From NCBI GenBank assembly GCA_943357015.1, contig CALRFZ010000002.1, positions 1 to 39,575 of the forward strand: 39,575 nucleotides of DNA, in the 5' to 3' direction. How positions within the stretch are numbered: position 1 is the stretch's first letter; each line of letters begins with the position of its first letter. Below are positions 23,890 through 31,159 of this stretch, piece by piece. This DNA comes from Candidatus Staskawiczbacteria bacterium. Its GTDB lineage: Bacteria > Patescibacteriota > Minisyncoccia > Minisyncoccales > Staskawiczbacteraceae. Both the position numbers and the translations under genes were made by a program. The notes below the pieces were generated by a model. That model saw only the letters and a program-made list of their open reading frames with translations. It made no database searches and was not told the DNA's origin.

Positions 23890-23931
23890 AGAAAAGAGAA
23901 TAAGTTGGCCACTTTTTTATTATCTATTCTG

Positions 23932-23959
23932 ATTATATTCTTTTAATAAAAAAAGTCAA
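23932..23959 (-). promoter_or_regulatory. rpoBC promoter
   Basis: On the minus strand, TTGACT (23959-23954), a 16-base spacer and TATAAT (23937-23932). Predicted start is about 23925, giving a ~285-base leader. Confidence 0.75.
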
Positions 23960-23997
23960 TACCACCAAAGCAAAAATTGCAAGTCAATACCCTAAAC

Positions 23998-25089
23998 TTA
24001 AATCCTGCGCGCTTTTATGCTCTGTAAAATTCCGATACTGATAAAGTTTCCAATCAAACCAGATCCGCCGTAACTGGCGAAAGGAAAATACAAACCCACT
24101 ACGGGTAAAAAAGATAAATTCATACCAACATTAATTACAAATTGCGAAACCAACACAATAGCAAAGCCAACTGCAAAAAGACGTGGAAAATTAGTTTCAG
24201 CCAAAAGAGCAATACCCAGCACCCGCCAAACTAGTAAAAGATATAGCAAAAATAATACGGTAATACCTAAAAAACCCCACTCTTGCCCAATGGCCGAAAA
24301 AATAAAATCTGTATGCGGTTCTGGTAAAAATCCGTATTGCACCTGAGAATCACCGCCAATTCCCTGTCCAAATATTTGACCCGACCCAATAGCAACTTTA
24401 GTTTGAGCCTGACTCCACGACCCGCCCAAAACATCAGTAGGAAAAATAAAAGAAATCACTCGGCCTTTTTGATAATCTTTTAGTAAAAAACTCCACGAAA
24501 GTCCGGCAGTTAAAATAAAACACAGCAAAAGAATTAAAAAATGCTTTACTTTAATGCCAGAAATTAACAAAATTCCAAGCCAAATTAACAAAAGCACCAT
24601 AGTGCCACCCAAATCTGGTTTAATAAATACGGCAACGGCCATCAAAAAAACATAGGCCCCAGAAATAAAAATATGCCGGAATTTATACATTTCAATGTGT
24701 CGCATAGAAAAATATTTTGCTAACAAAATTATCAGCACAATTTTAGCTGGTTCCAGCGGATCAAAAGACAAAAATCCGATGCGATACCAACCACGCGTAC
24801 CCCTAATATTGGGGGCAAAAAAATGTAGTCCAATTAAAAGCGCCAAACAAATAAAATACAGCACCAAAATAAAATATGAATTATTACGTAAAACTCGATA
24901 GTCAAAAGATCCAACCAAAAGCATAACACTAAAACCAACGGCAAAAAAAACTAACTGTTTATAAAAATCAGAAAAGCTATGCTGAGCAATACCATAACTG
25001 TAAATTGCCATCAAACCAAAAACCGTCACGCCCACGGCGCAAAAAATCAAAACCCAATCTAATTTTTTAAAATATCCAATAAAATTCAT
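23998..25089 (-). CDS. rodA: Rod-shape-determining SEDS protein RodA
   Basis: SEDS-family peptidoglycan glycosyltransferase acting in the inner membrane with a class B penicillin-binding protein. About ten membrane segments lie in 363 residues. Family motifs include GTRGWYRIGFLSFDPLEPAKI (about 93-113), KPDLGGTMVLLLIW, the extracellular segment ending IGSGQIFGQGIGGDSQVQYGFLPEPHTDFIFSAIGQEWGFLG, and the last-helix LPVVGLYFPFASYGGSGLIGN. FtsW is similar, but the QYGFLPEPHTDFIF wording and length favour RodA. It follows ligA by 18 bases. A weak AAGGAC lies 11 bases before the ATG. Confidence 0.9.
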   Translation of the reverse strand: MNFIGYFKKLDWVLIFCAVGVTVFGLMAIYSYGIAQHSFSDFYKQLVFFAVGFSVMLLVGSFDYRVLRNNSYFILVLYFICLALLIGLHFFAPNIRGTRGWYRIGFLSFDPLEPAKIVLIILLAKYFSMRHIEMYKFRHIFISGAYVFLMAVAVFIKPDLGGTMVLLLIWLGILLISGIKVKHFLILLLCFILTAGLSWSFLLKDYQKGRVISFIFPTDVLGGSWSQAQTKVAIGSGQIFGQGIGGDSQVQYGFLPEPHTDFIFSAIGQEWGFLGITVLFLLYLLLVWRVLGIALLAETNFPRLFAVGFAIVLVSQFVINVGMNLSFLPVVGLYFPFASYGGSGLIGNFISIGILQSIKARRI

Positions 25090-25107
25090 TCTATAAAAGT
25101 CCTTAAA

Positions 25108-27129
25108 TTAATTTAGCATTCCCAGAAATTCTTTTTCATTTATAATCTTTACGCCTAATTTTTGAGCTTTAACTAGTTTACTGCCAGCTTCTTTACCCGC
25201 CACCACAAAATCTACTTTAGCCGAAATTGATTCGGTGGTTTGACCCCCTAAATCCCTGACCTTTTCTTTAGCCAACTCTCTTTCAATGCTATCTAGACTA
25301 CCAGTGAAAATAAATACTTTGCCTGCTAATTTTCCTTGCGCCAATTTTTCCAAATTTTTAATTTTAATGCCCAGTTTATTAAATTTAATTAGTAAATCCT
25401 GATTTTCTTTTTTATTAAACCATTCATAAACCGATTCGGCCACAATTGGGCCAATATTGGCAATGGCGTCAAAATCTGATAATTTAGCCTTTTGTAATTC
25501 TTTTAAACTACCAAAGTGACGCGCCAAATCCACAGCAGTTTCTTCCCCAATATTTCTAATACCTAAAGAATAAATAAATTTTGCTAGGGTTATAACTTTT
25601 TTTTGGTTAATTGAATTAATTAAATTTGAAATTGATTTTTCCGCAAATCTTTCCAAGCCCGCCAAATCCCCCTCTTGTAATTCAAAAATATCGGCAAAAT
25701 CAGAAATAAAACCCTCGTCTAAAAGTCGGTCAATAATTTTTGGCCCCAAGCCATCAATGTCAAAAGCTTTTTTGGAAACAAAATGATAAAAACTCCTTCT
25801 TTGACGCGCAAAACATTTTGCATTAGGACAGCGCAATAAAACTTCAGTACTAGATTTTTCCAACTTGGTTTTGCAACTAGGGCAAACCCGAGGCATAGTA
25901 AAATTTTTTTCATCGCCCGTTCTTAATTCTGGTAAAACTTTTATGACATCGGGAATTACATCTCCAGCCCGCCCTACAATTACCGTATCGCCAATTTTTA
26001 TTCCAAGCCGATTAATTTCATCTTCGTTATGCAAAGTAGCGCGAGAAATAGTAATACCAGTTAATAACACGGGCTGTAAAACTGCCACCGGCGTAATTGC
26101 TCCAGTGCGACCCACTTGAATTTTAATATCTAAAACCTTAGTTGTGGTTTGATTTTGAGCAAATTTAAAGGCAACGGCGCCCCGCGGAGTCTTACCTACT
26201 ACTCCTAACTTTTCAAAAATAGCGTTATTGTTGATAATCACTACCATACCATCAATTTCATAATCTAAATTTTCCCTGATTTTTCCGCAATGCTGGTAAA
26301 AATTAAATACTGCCTCTAAATTTTTGCAATACTGATTGTAATTGTTAGTTTTAAATCCTAAATCTTTTAAAATGGTATGCTTTTTTTCGTGGGTATCAGC
26401 CTTAACATCGGTAATAATATCATAGGCAAAAGAATCTAGATTTCTTGAAGCGGTAATTGCAGGGTCTAATTGTCTAACCGATCCAGCGGCAATATTGCGG
26501 GGATTGGCGTATAATGGCAAACCTTTTTGTTTTTGAATTTCATTAATAGCATTGAATTCTTTTTTAGAAATAAAAACCTCTCCGCGAACTATAAAAGCTC
26601 GCGGAATTTTGAATTTAGAATCTTGAATTTTGAACTTTCCTAAGCTGAGTGGAATGGATTGGACAGTTTTAATATTTTGAGTAATATCCTCGCCAATAGA
26701 ACCATCGCCACGGGTAGAACCTGTCTTTAAAACTCCATTTTCATATTCCAGTTCAATCGCCAAGCCGTCTATTTTTAACTCACAATAAAAATCTACCTGC
26801 TCCCGTTCATTAGGGGTTAATAGTTTAAAAATTCTTTCTAGCCAATCTTGCATATCCTCTTTTGAAAAAGCGTCATTAAGAGACAGCATACGATTATAAT
26901 GTATCACTTTTTTAAATTCTGCTAGGGGTCTGCCACCAACTCTTTGTGTCGGAGAATCGGGAGTAATTAAATCGGGAAACTTTTGTTCTAAATCAAAAAG
27001 CTCTTTTTTAAGAGAGTCTAGTGCTTCATCGGAAATTTCAGCCTTATCTAATACATGATAAAGATAGCGATGATGATTTATTAAATCCCGAAGTTTTTTT
27101 ATTCTTTGATGAGATTGATCTTTTGTCAT
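25108..27129 (-). CDS. ligA: NAD-dependent DNA ligase
   Basis: Joins nicks in DNA using NAD. The Ia domain (HHRYLYHVLDKAEISD) is followed by the adenylation motif CELKIDGLAIELEYENG with Lys at about 121, the OB fold (VGRTGAITPVAVLQPV), the four-cysteine zinc site CPSCKTKLEK...CPNAKC, a helix-hairpin-helix region (GIRNIGEETAVDLA, then IANIGPIVAESVYEWF) and a C-terminal BRCT domain (GKVFIFTGSLDSIE to the end). Length (673) is normal. A surface loop of the adenylation domain (KFKIQDSKFKIP) is encoded by a heptad array. Ends 18 bases before rodA. Confidence 0.96.
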   Translation of the reverse strand: MTKDQSHQRIKKLRDLINHHRYLYHVLDKAEISDEALDSLKKELFDLEQKFPDLITPDSPTQRVGGRPLAEFKKVIHYNRMLSLNDAFSKEDMQDWLERIFKLLTPNEREQVDFYCELKIDGLAIELEYENGVLKTGSTRGDGSIGEDITQNIKTVQSIPLSLGKFKIQDSKFKIPRAFIVRGEVFISKKEFNAINEIQKQKGLPLYANPRNIAAGSVRQLDPAITASRNLDSFAYDIITDVKADTHEKKHTILKDLGFKTNNYNQYCKNLEAVFNFYQHCGKIRENLDYEIDGMVVIINNNAIFEKLGVVGKTPRGAVAFKFAQNQTTTKVLDIKIQVGRTGAITPVAVLQPVLLTGITISRATLHNEDEINRLGIKIGDTVIVGRAGDVIPDVIKVLPELRTGDEKNFTMPRVCPSCKTKLEKSSTEVLLRCPNAKCFARQRRSFYHFVSKKAFDIDGLGPKIIDRLLDEGFISDFADIFELQEGDLAGLERFAEKSISNLINSINQKKVITLAKFIYSLGIRNIGEETAVDLARHFGSLKELQKAKLSDFDAIANIGPIVAESVYEWFNKKENQDLLIKFNKLGIKIKNLEKLAQGKLAGKVFIFTGSLDSIERELAKEKVRDLGGQTTESISAKVDFVVAGKEAGSKLVKAQKLGVKIINEKEFLGMLN
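26605..26632 (-). repeat. Four-unit heptad array inside ligA
   Basis: Plus-strand units AATTTTG (26605), AATTTAG (26612), AATCTTG (26619), AATTTTG (26626) in exact phase. They encode the KFKIQDSKFKIP loop just before the conserved VRGEVF strand. Confidence 0.75.
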
Positions 27130-27161
27130 ATAAAATTACAGACGTTTAACATCTGCCAAGT

Positions 27162-27692
27162 CTATGGATTAACTTGACTAGTTGAGCTTGCCTCGATTTG
27201 CCTTATAGTTTGGCGAAAAAACCCTTTTGAATTTATCGTAAACACCGAATAATTAGCATTAAAAGGATCTGGAGCTACCAAAGCGTACACCGTATAAGTT
27301 TTATCGGCCACAATAGCGTCATAAGTAATATAGCAATTTCTGCAAGTTGCAAGGTCGCAACCGTTAACTTCAATTGGAGTCGCAACGCAATTACTGCAAA
27401 AAGTGTCAGGACTAACACCAGCCTGATTGCAAGAATTGCAAATATCGCAAAAACCTCGACTGCCACCACTAGGAATTTTTTTTCGGTCCAAATATGAAGT
27501 TTTTTCAATCCCAGTATCGGCAGAATAAAATGCCGATGTTGAATTGCCAATAGCGCCAATTATTTTAATTTCATTAAATAGTATTGTTCCGATTGAAAGC
27601 ACAATTGCAATCATCACTGTCATAACCAAAAAAACAATAATCAAAGAAACCCCCTTCTGTGAATTTTTAATTTTACAATTTTTAATTTTCAA
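27162..27692 (-). CDS. PilX/GspK-like minor pilin, cysteine-rich, lacking Glu5
   Basis: A pilin-like protein of 176 residues. The processing site is KG|VSLIIVF, but the usual Glu at mature position 5 is Ile, as in GspK-type pilins that cap or initiate a fibre. The hydrophobic helix runs to about 40 and is followed by SAFYSADTGIEK. This part resembles PilX, in which ADTGIE-like segments are common. The outer domain carries eight cysteines between about 82 and 121 (CDICNSC, FCSNC, CDLATCRNC), enough for disulfides or a metal site. The start is read through repeat words, so the leader length is uncertain. Last of four minor-pilin genes, just before ligA. Confidence 0.7.
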   Translation of the reverse strand: MKIKNCKIKNSQKGVSLIIVFLVMTVMIAIVLSIGTILFNEIKIIGAIGNSTSAFYSADTGIEKTSYLDRKKIPSGGSRGFCDICNSCNQAGVSPDTFCSNCVATPIEVNGCDLATCRNCYITYDAIVADKTYTVYALVAPDPFNANYSVFTINSKGFFRQTIRQIEASSTSQVNP

Positions 27693-27745
27693 AATAATTT
27701 AAAAATTTTAAATTTTGGATTTTTTTGGAACTTGTAATTTTGAAT
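27655..27745. repeat. AATTTTTAA-type words between minor pilins
   Basis: AATTTTTAATTTT and AATTTTAAAT words with 7-8-base spacing across the leader region of the PilX-like gene and the spacer. A looser member of the heptad arrays. Confidence 0.4.
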
Positions 27746-27758
27746 TTGAGATTCTAAT

Positions 27759-28370
27759 CTATGGCAAATTCAAATTTCTCTGTGAGACTGTGGTTTGAAT
27801 AATTTTTTCCTGCTGACGACCTGTTAACTGAGTTTTAACATCTAACAAAACCGTTACCCTTGGTTGAATTAAATCACCACCTGTAGCAAATCCCAAAGTA
27901 CTATCGCCATTGATTATAAATTTACCATATTTAATTTCAAGTCTATCCGATAAAATATTTTTAGCCGTGCCATTACCTTTAATTTCCTTTAAAGCTGGCT
28001 TGGCTGGATCGGTAGTGCTATCTAAGAAAAATTCCTGACAAGCATTGCCATCTGTCTGATTAATAAATTTAACTCCGTGACAAATATTACCAGTGTCGCA
28101 GTGCGTTAAAAGATAAATATAACCTGCTTGGCCAAGGCAATTTCCACTCGCATCCTTAGTGGCCATACGAATTGCCTTAGACATATATTCTATCGCAAAA
28201 CTGGTTTGATTTAATAATTCTTGTTCAGCCAAAATTCGTCGCTCACTTGAAACCATAGAAATAAAAACATCTGCCACCACCCCAATAATAATTAAAAATA
28301 CAGCCAAAACCACCACCAGTTCAATAATAGTAAACCCTTTTTGATATTTTTTTTGTTTATCGTTTGTCAA
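27759..28370 (-). CDS. Type IV pseudopilin (PilW-like)
   Basis: The prepilin signature KG|FTIIELVVVLAVFLIIIGVVADVF has the processing Gly and Glu5. Its outer domain has four cysteines around NCLGQAGYIYLLTHCDTGNIC and NACQ. The length and place resemble the PilW minor pilins. I place the start at the in-frame TTG at 28370, which gives a 12-residue leader; the longer in-frame ATG (28436) adds residues read from a heptad array. Translation signals are weak either way. Part of the minor pilin block. Confidence 0.7.
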   Translation of the reverse strand: MTNDKQKKYQKGFTIIELVVVLAVFLIIIGVVADVFISMVSSERRILAEQELLNQTSFAIEYMSKAIRMATKDASGNCLGQAGYIYLLTHCDTGNICHGVKFINQTDGNACQEFFLDSTTDPAKPALKEIKGNGTAKNILSDRLEIKYGKFIINGDSTLGFATGGDLIQPRVTVLLDVKTQLTGRQQEKIIQTTVSQRNLNLP

Positions 28371-28392
28371 TTTAGTAAAAGTTACTAGTGAA

Positions 28393-28466
28393 TAGTTGGT
28401 AGTGAGTAGTTTTGCCAGTTGCCAGTTCGCCGTCAAATGTCAATTGTTAAATGTTAATTGTCAATT
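28393..28466. repeat. Chain of heptad words (TAGTTGG, GCCAGTT, GTCAATT)
   Basis: TAGTTGG (28393), TAGTGAG (28400), GCCAGTT (28414, 28421), GTCAAAT (28432), GTCAATT (28439), GTTAAAT (28446), GTTAATT (28453), GTCAATT (28460). Three word dialects follow one another with mostly exact phase. Confidence 0.7.
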
Positions 28467-28473
28467 ACCACCA

Positions 28474-29016
28474 CTACAACCAATTATACAAATATTCATC
28501 AGCCTGAAAATTAAAATCTTGATTATTATAGCTCCACAGTACCACCACATTAACTTTCAAAATATCACTGGTGCCCTCAACTGGACTAATTGTAATTTTT
28601 CTTTTAAATATTGTGGGCGTACTATTAGCATCATAATCGTAAAAACCCTGAGCATTTAAACCTAAAAATTCACCGTCATAGAGTGCCAATTGACCAGTAT
28701 TAATAGTTTTATAGCTGGCTATACAACCGCGATCACAGGGATTGCCCGCCAAACCCAGCGACCAAGTAATACCGGCATTACTTGGATCAGAAGCCATAGC
28801 AATAAAATTATTATCACGCAGGTTTCTGACAATTTCTAGGCCCTCTGAGGCTAAATAAACCGCGGTAAAACGCGAAGAAACGCCATAAGTTAGTGCTGTC
28901 ATACTTGAAAACGCGCTATAAACTAAAACCACACCAAAAAGCAATATTGACACTGCAATAATTATTTCAATTAAAGTAAATCCCCTGCTAGAGTTTAAAT
29001 TTTTTTTAACTTGCAT
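28474..29016 (-). CDS. Type IV pseudopilin (PilV-like)
   Basis: A 180-residue prepilin. MQVKKNLNSSRG|FTLIEIIIAVSILLFGVVLVYSAFSS has a classic processing site and Glu5. The region after the helix, TAVYLASEGLEIVRNLRDNNF, is typical of PilV-type minor pilins, which share EGLEIVRNLRD-like segments in this group of bacteria. Two cysteines (PCDRGC) occur. The start ATG is clear and close to the signature, with no Shine-Dalgarno. Confidence 0.8.
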   Translation of the reverse strand: MQVKKNLNSSRGFTLIEIIIAVSILLFGVVLVYSAFSSMTALTYGVSSRFTAVYLASEGLEIVRNLRDNNFIAMASDPSNAGITWSLGLAGNPCDRGCIASYKTINTGQLALYDGEFLGLNAQGFYDYDANSTPTIFKRKITISPVEGTSDILKVNVVVLWSYNNQDFNFQADEYLYNWL

Positions 29017-29049
29017 TAAATTATCAATATTAAACTAAAATCATTACAA

Positions 29050-29604
29050 TTATTTTATTTCCACCAGTCCCGATGTATTAACCGATACTGTTCTTTCTTG
29101 GGCCAGATCATCCTCAATCGCAAATATAATATTTACATTGCTTTGATTTGGTTGTAATTGGGTAATTGTAGTTGTGGGTCCCGGTGGAGTAAAATTTATA
29201 CTCACATTATTGCCAACCACATTTTGCACTTCCTTAATGATAATTCCCGGTTCAATAACACTAAGATCAATAACAGACACTAAATAATCTCCTAAATCAT
29301 ACTGAAAATTACCGGGATATTTATCGGCGTAAATAATATATTTTTTATTGTCTGACATATCCACATAAACTCCGTATCCGCTAATGGGTCGCTCAACACC
29401 ATTAGCATCTTTATACTTCATTGAAGTATTTTGGATTTTTCGGGTATTTTGCAAAAAACCGTGCACCGTCCGCGACAAAGATAAATTTAATCTAATTTGA
29501 GGGAAATTAGATATTAAAACTAATAAAAAAGAGGTCATTAAAGCTAAAACCACCATTATTTCGATAATAGTAAAACCCCTTTGGCGACAATTGACAATTG
29601 ACAT
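29050..29604 (-). CDS. Type IV pseudopilin (FimT/GspH-like)
   Basis: A prepilin of about 184 residues with RG|FTIIEIMVVLALMTSFLLVLI and a beta-rich outer part. No cysteines in the mature domain. GspH/FimT-like by length and position. The signature is preceded by repeat words. I use the ATG at 29604 for a ten-residue leader; the upstream ATG at 29625 is also in frame and also lies in the array. Confidence 0.7.
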   Translation of the reverse strand: MSIVNCRQRGFTIIEIMVVLALMTSFLLVLISNFPQIRLNLSLSRTVHGFLQNTRKIQNTSMKYKDANGVERPISGYGVYVDMSDNKKYIIYADKYPGNFQYDLGDYLVSVIDLSVIEPGIIIKEVQNVVGNNVSINFTPPGPTTTITQLQPNQSNVNIIFAIEDDLAQERTVSVNTSGLVEIK

Positions 29605-29621
29605 TTGACAATTAACATTTG
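29587..29621. repeat. ACAATTG heptad array at the start of a pilin gene
   Basis: ACAATTG (29587, 29594), ACATTTG (29601), ACAATTA (29608), ACATTTG (29615): exact phase over 35 bases. It supplies the ATG codons and leader of the FimT/GspH-like gene. Confidence 0.75.
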
Positions 29622-29638
29622 ACATCTATTGAAGTTTT

Positions 29639-30442
29639 TTAAAAAATAAGAAAACTCGAATACCAATTAATTATTTGGTTGCCAAACAACATTGCTATCA
29701 ATGTTCCGACAATTAAAAACGGCGCAAACGGAACCTCGCTTTTTAGACCTTTTTTATCAAAAAATATCAATATCAAACCTATTATAGCACCTAAAAAGAA
29801 AGCTAAAAATAGCCCCACTAAAATATTGGGACATCCCAAAGTTAATCCCAGCAAAATTGCCAGCTTTACATCACCAAAACCCATCCACTGACCACGGGAT
29901 ATTAAATAAATAAACAAGAAAAAACCAGAGGCGATAACAACGGCTAGAAAGTAATTCCCAATTCCCAATTCCCAATTCCCAATCAAAATACTGTTAACAA
30001 TGCGATATAAAAATGTAATAAAAATAGCTGGGAATAACACTTTATCTGGAATTAGGTAAAATTTAAGGTCGTAGACAAAAATAACTATTAAAGAACTAGC
30101 AATATAGAATAAAAAAGCAAGATTTATTAAGTCAATCGCATTGAAAATTGGTAATTGGTAATTGGTAATTAGTAAAAATACTATCGCCACTGATATTTCT
30201 ACCAACGGGTACTGTATGGAAATTTTCTTACAACAGTATTGGCATCGCCCTTTTAAAAATAAAAAACTTAAGACTGGAATTAAATCCAACCAAACCAAAT
30301 TATGTTTACACTCTGGGCAATATGATCTGCCACCTAAAAAACTTTGATTTTGTTCTAGTCTATATATAGCGCAGTTTAAAAAACTGCCAATACAAAGGCC
30401 AAATAAAAATACTAAAAAATTAAGTAAAATCACATCAATCAT
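29639..30442 (-). CDS. pilD: Prepilin peptidase / N-methyltransferase
   Basis: Membrane aspartic peptidase that cleaves and methylates the pilins encoded around it. From the chosen start MIDVILLNFLVFLFGLCIGS, the N-domain has two cysteine pairs (CPEC and CQYC) flanking NLVWLDLIPVLSFLFLKG, followed by about six more helices. Catalytic Asp residues are in VYDLKFYLIPDK and GFGDVKLAILLG. Two membrane-region loops (LLITNYQLPIFN, about 93-104, and ILIGNWELGIGN, about 154-165) are each encoded by four-unit heptad arrays. A longer frame from 30484 reads into the pilA terminator region and is less likely. About 268 residues, normal length. Confidence 0.9.
   Translation of the reverse strand: MIDVILLNFLVFLFGLCIGSFLNCAIYRLEQNQSFLGGRSYCPECKHNLVWLDLIPVLSFLFLKGRCQYCCKKISIQYPLVEISVAIVFLLITNYQLPIFNAIDLINLAFLFYIASSLIVIFVYDLKFYLIPDKVLFPAIFITFLYRIVNSILIGNWELGIGNYFLAVVIASGFFLFIYLISRGQWMGFGDVKLAILLGLTLGCPNILVGLFLAFFLGAIIGLILIFFDKKGLKSEVPFAPFLIVGTLIAMLFGNQIINWYSSFLIF
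29953..29980 (-). repeat. Heptad tract 1 inside pilD
   Basis: AATTCCC at 29953, 29960, 29967 and 29974: four perfect tandem copies on the plus strand. Read on the minus strand as the IGNWELGIGN loop. Confidence 0.9.
30146..30173 (-). repeat. Heptad tract 2 inside pilD
   Basis: AATTGGT at 30146, 30153 and 30160 and AATTAGT at 30167. Read on the minus strand as ITNYQLPIFN. Confidence 0.88.
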
Positions 30443-30470
30443 ATAAGAATAATTATAACACAGGTCCCAT

Positions 30471-30509
30471 AAATTAAAAAACACTTTTTTTAAAAGTGTT
30501 TTTTAATTT
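30471..30509 (-). terminator. pilA terminator
   Basis: AAATTAAAAAACACTTTT (30471-30488) and AAAAGTGTTTTTTAATTT (30492-30509) are perfectly complementary over 18 bp with a three-base loop. Placed just after pilA, it would give a separate abundant pilA mRNA and reduce expression of pilD and the minor pilins. Confidence 0.8.
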
Positions 30510-30525
30510 ATCGCTAAAACAAAAA

Positions 30526-30939
30526 CTAAATGCAAGCTCCTGCGGCTGGACAAGCAAGCGCGCAAGTATTAGCTGATTCTTTTTTAACCCCAGTAGAATC
30601 AACACAGAAAACATTTCCTGCTGTTACCTTTAAGGTTGAGCAAGCGCACCATGCAGTATTAGTTCCGTTTTGTGTACAAGTTGAAGCACCGCCAGCGCCT
30701 GCAATAGCTAACTGAGGAACTGTCACATTTGTACTTGCACAAAAACCAGCGTAAGTTGAATTAGTGTCGTAAAAAACTGCACCGTTAGTTAAGATAGTAG
30801 ACAAGTTTCCTTTAATCGATGCGTCTCTGCCTTTGTTGATGTAAGAGGTGACATTTACCAATACAATACCCGTTAAAACGGCGATAATAGCAACCACAAC
30901 TAAAAGCTCAATAATAGTAAAACCTTTTGATTTATTCAT
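30526..30939 (-). CDS. pilA: Major type IV pilin, cysteine-rich
   Basis: Main pilus subunit. The leader MNKSKG is cut before FTIIELLVVVAIIAVLTGIVLVN, with Glu5 present. The mature outer domain is small and carries eight cysteines (FC, TC, WC-AC, FC, TC, AC, AC), so up to four disulfides are possible, against the usual one or two. I chose the ATG at 30939 because it gives a six-residue leader; an ATG at 30966 is also in frame. It has its own promoter and terminator, consistent with high expression. No Shine-Dalgarno. Confidence 0.9.
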   Translation of the reverse strand: MNKSKGFTIIELLVVVAIIAVLTGIVLVNVTSYINKGRDASIKGNLSTILTNGAVFYDTNSTYAGFCASTNVTVPQLAIAGAGGASTCTQNGTNTAWCACSTLKVTAGNVFCVDSTGVKKESANTCALACPAAGACI

Positions 30940-31005
30940 TTTTATTTTTTCAATGACCAAAGTCATTTTCTAATTATTAAATCTAAAATCTCGACCTTTT
31001 AAAAT

Positions 31006-31085
31006 TTATCCACATTCAATCTCACGCAAAACTAACTTTATTATATTATTTATTACTACAATACACAATAAATAATTGTGGATAA
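31006..31085. promoter_or_regulatory. Two inverted perfect DnaA boxes flanking the pilA promoter
   Basis: TTATCCACA at 31006-31014 on the plus strand and at 31077-31085 on the minus strand, with the AT-rich pilA promoter (31040-31068) between. They could bind DnaA and regulate pilA, or be coincidental. Confidence 0.45.
31040..31068 (-). promoter_or_regulatory. pilA promoter
   Basis: On the minus strand, TTGTGT (31068-31063), a 17-base spacer and TATAAT (31045-31040). Start about 31033, giving a leader of about 94 bases. Confidence 0.6.
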
Positions 31086-31094
31086 CTCTATGCT

Positions 31095-31159
31095 AGCTGA
31101 TAAATAACAACTAACTACTAACTTCTGACTACGAATAAAACTACTCACTACAAACTAAC
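31095..31159. repeat. Heptad-type words downstream of pilC
   Basis: CAACTAA, CTACTAA, CTTCTGA, CTACGAA then CTACTCA, CTACAAA: the complement of the TAGTGAG family in near-phase, between pilC and the pilA promoter. Confidence 0.5.

Noticed and set aside
31006..31085. Chromosomal origin at the DnaA boxes
   Set aside because: Only two boxes, no dnaA or dnaN nearby, and no change of gene orientation at this point.
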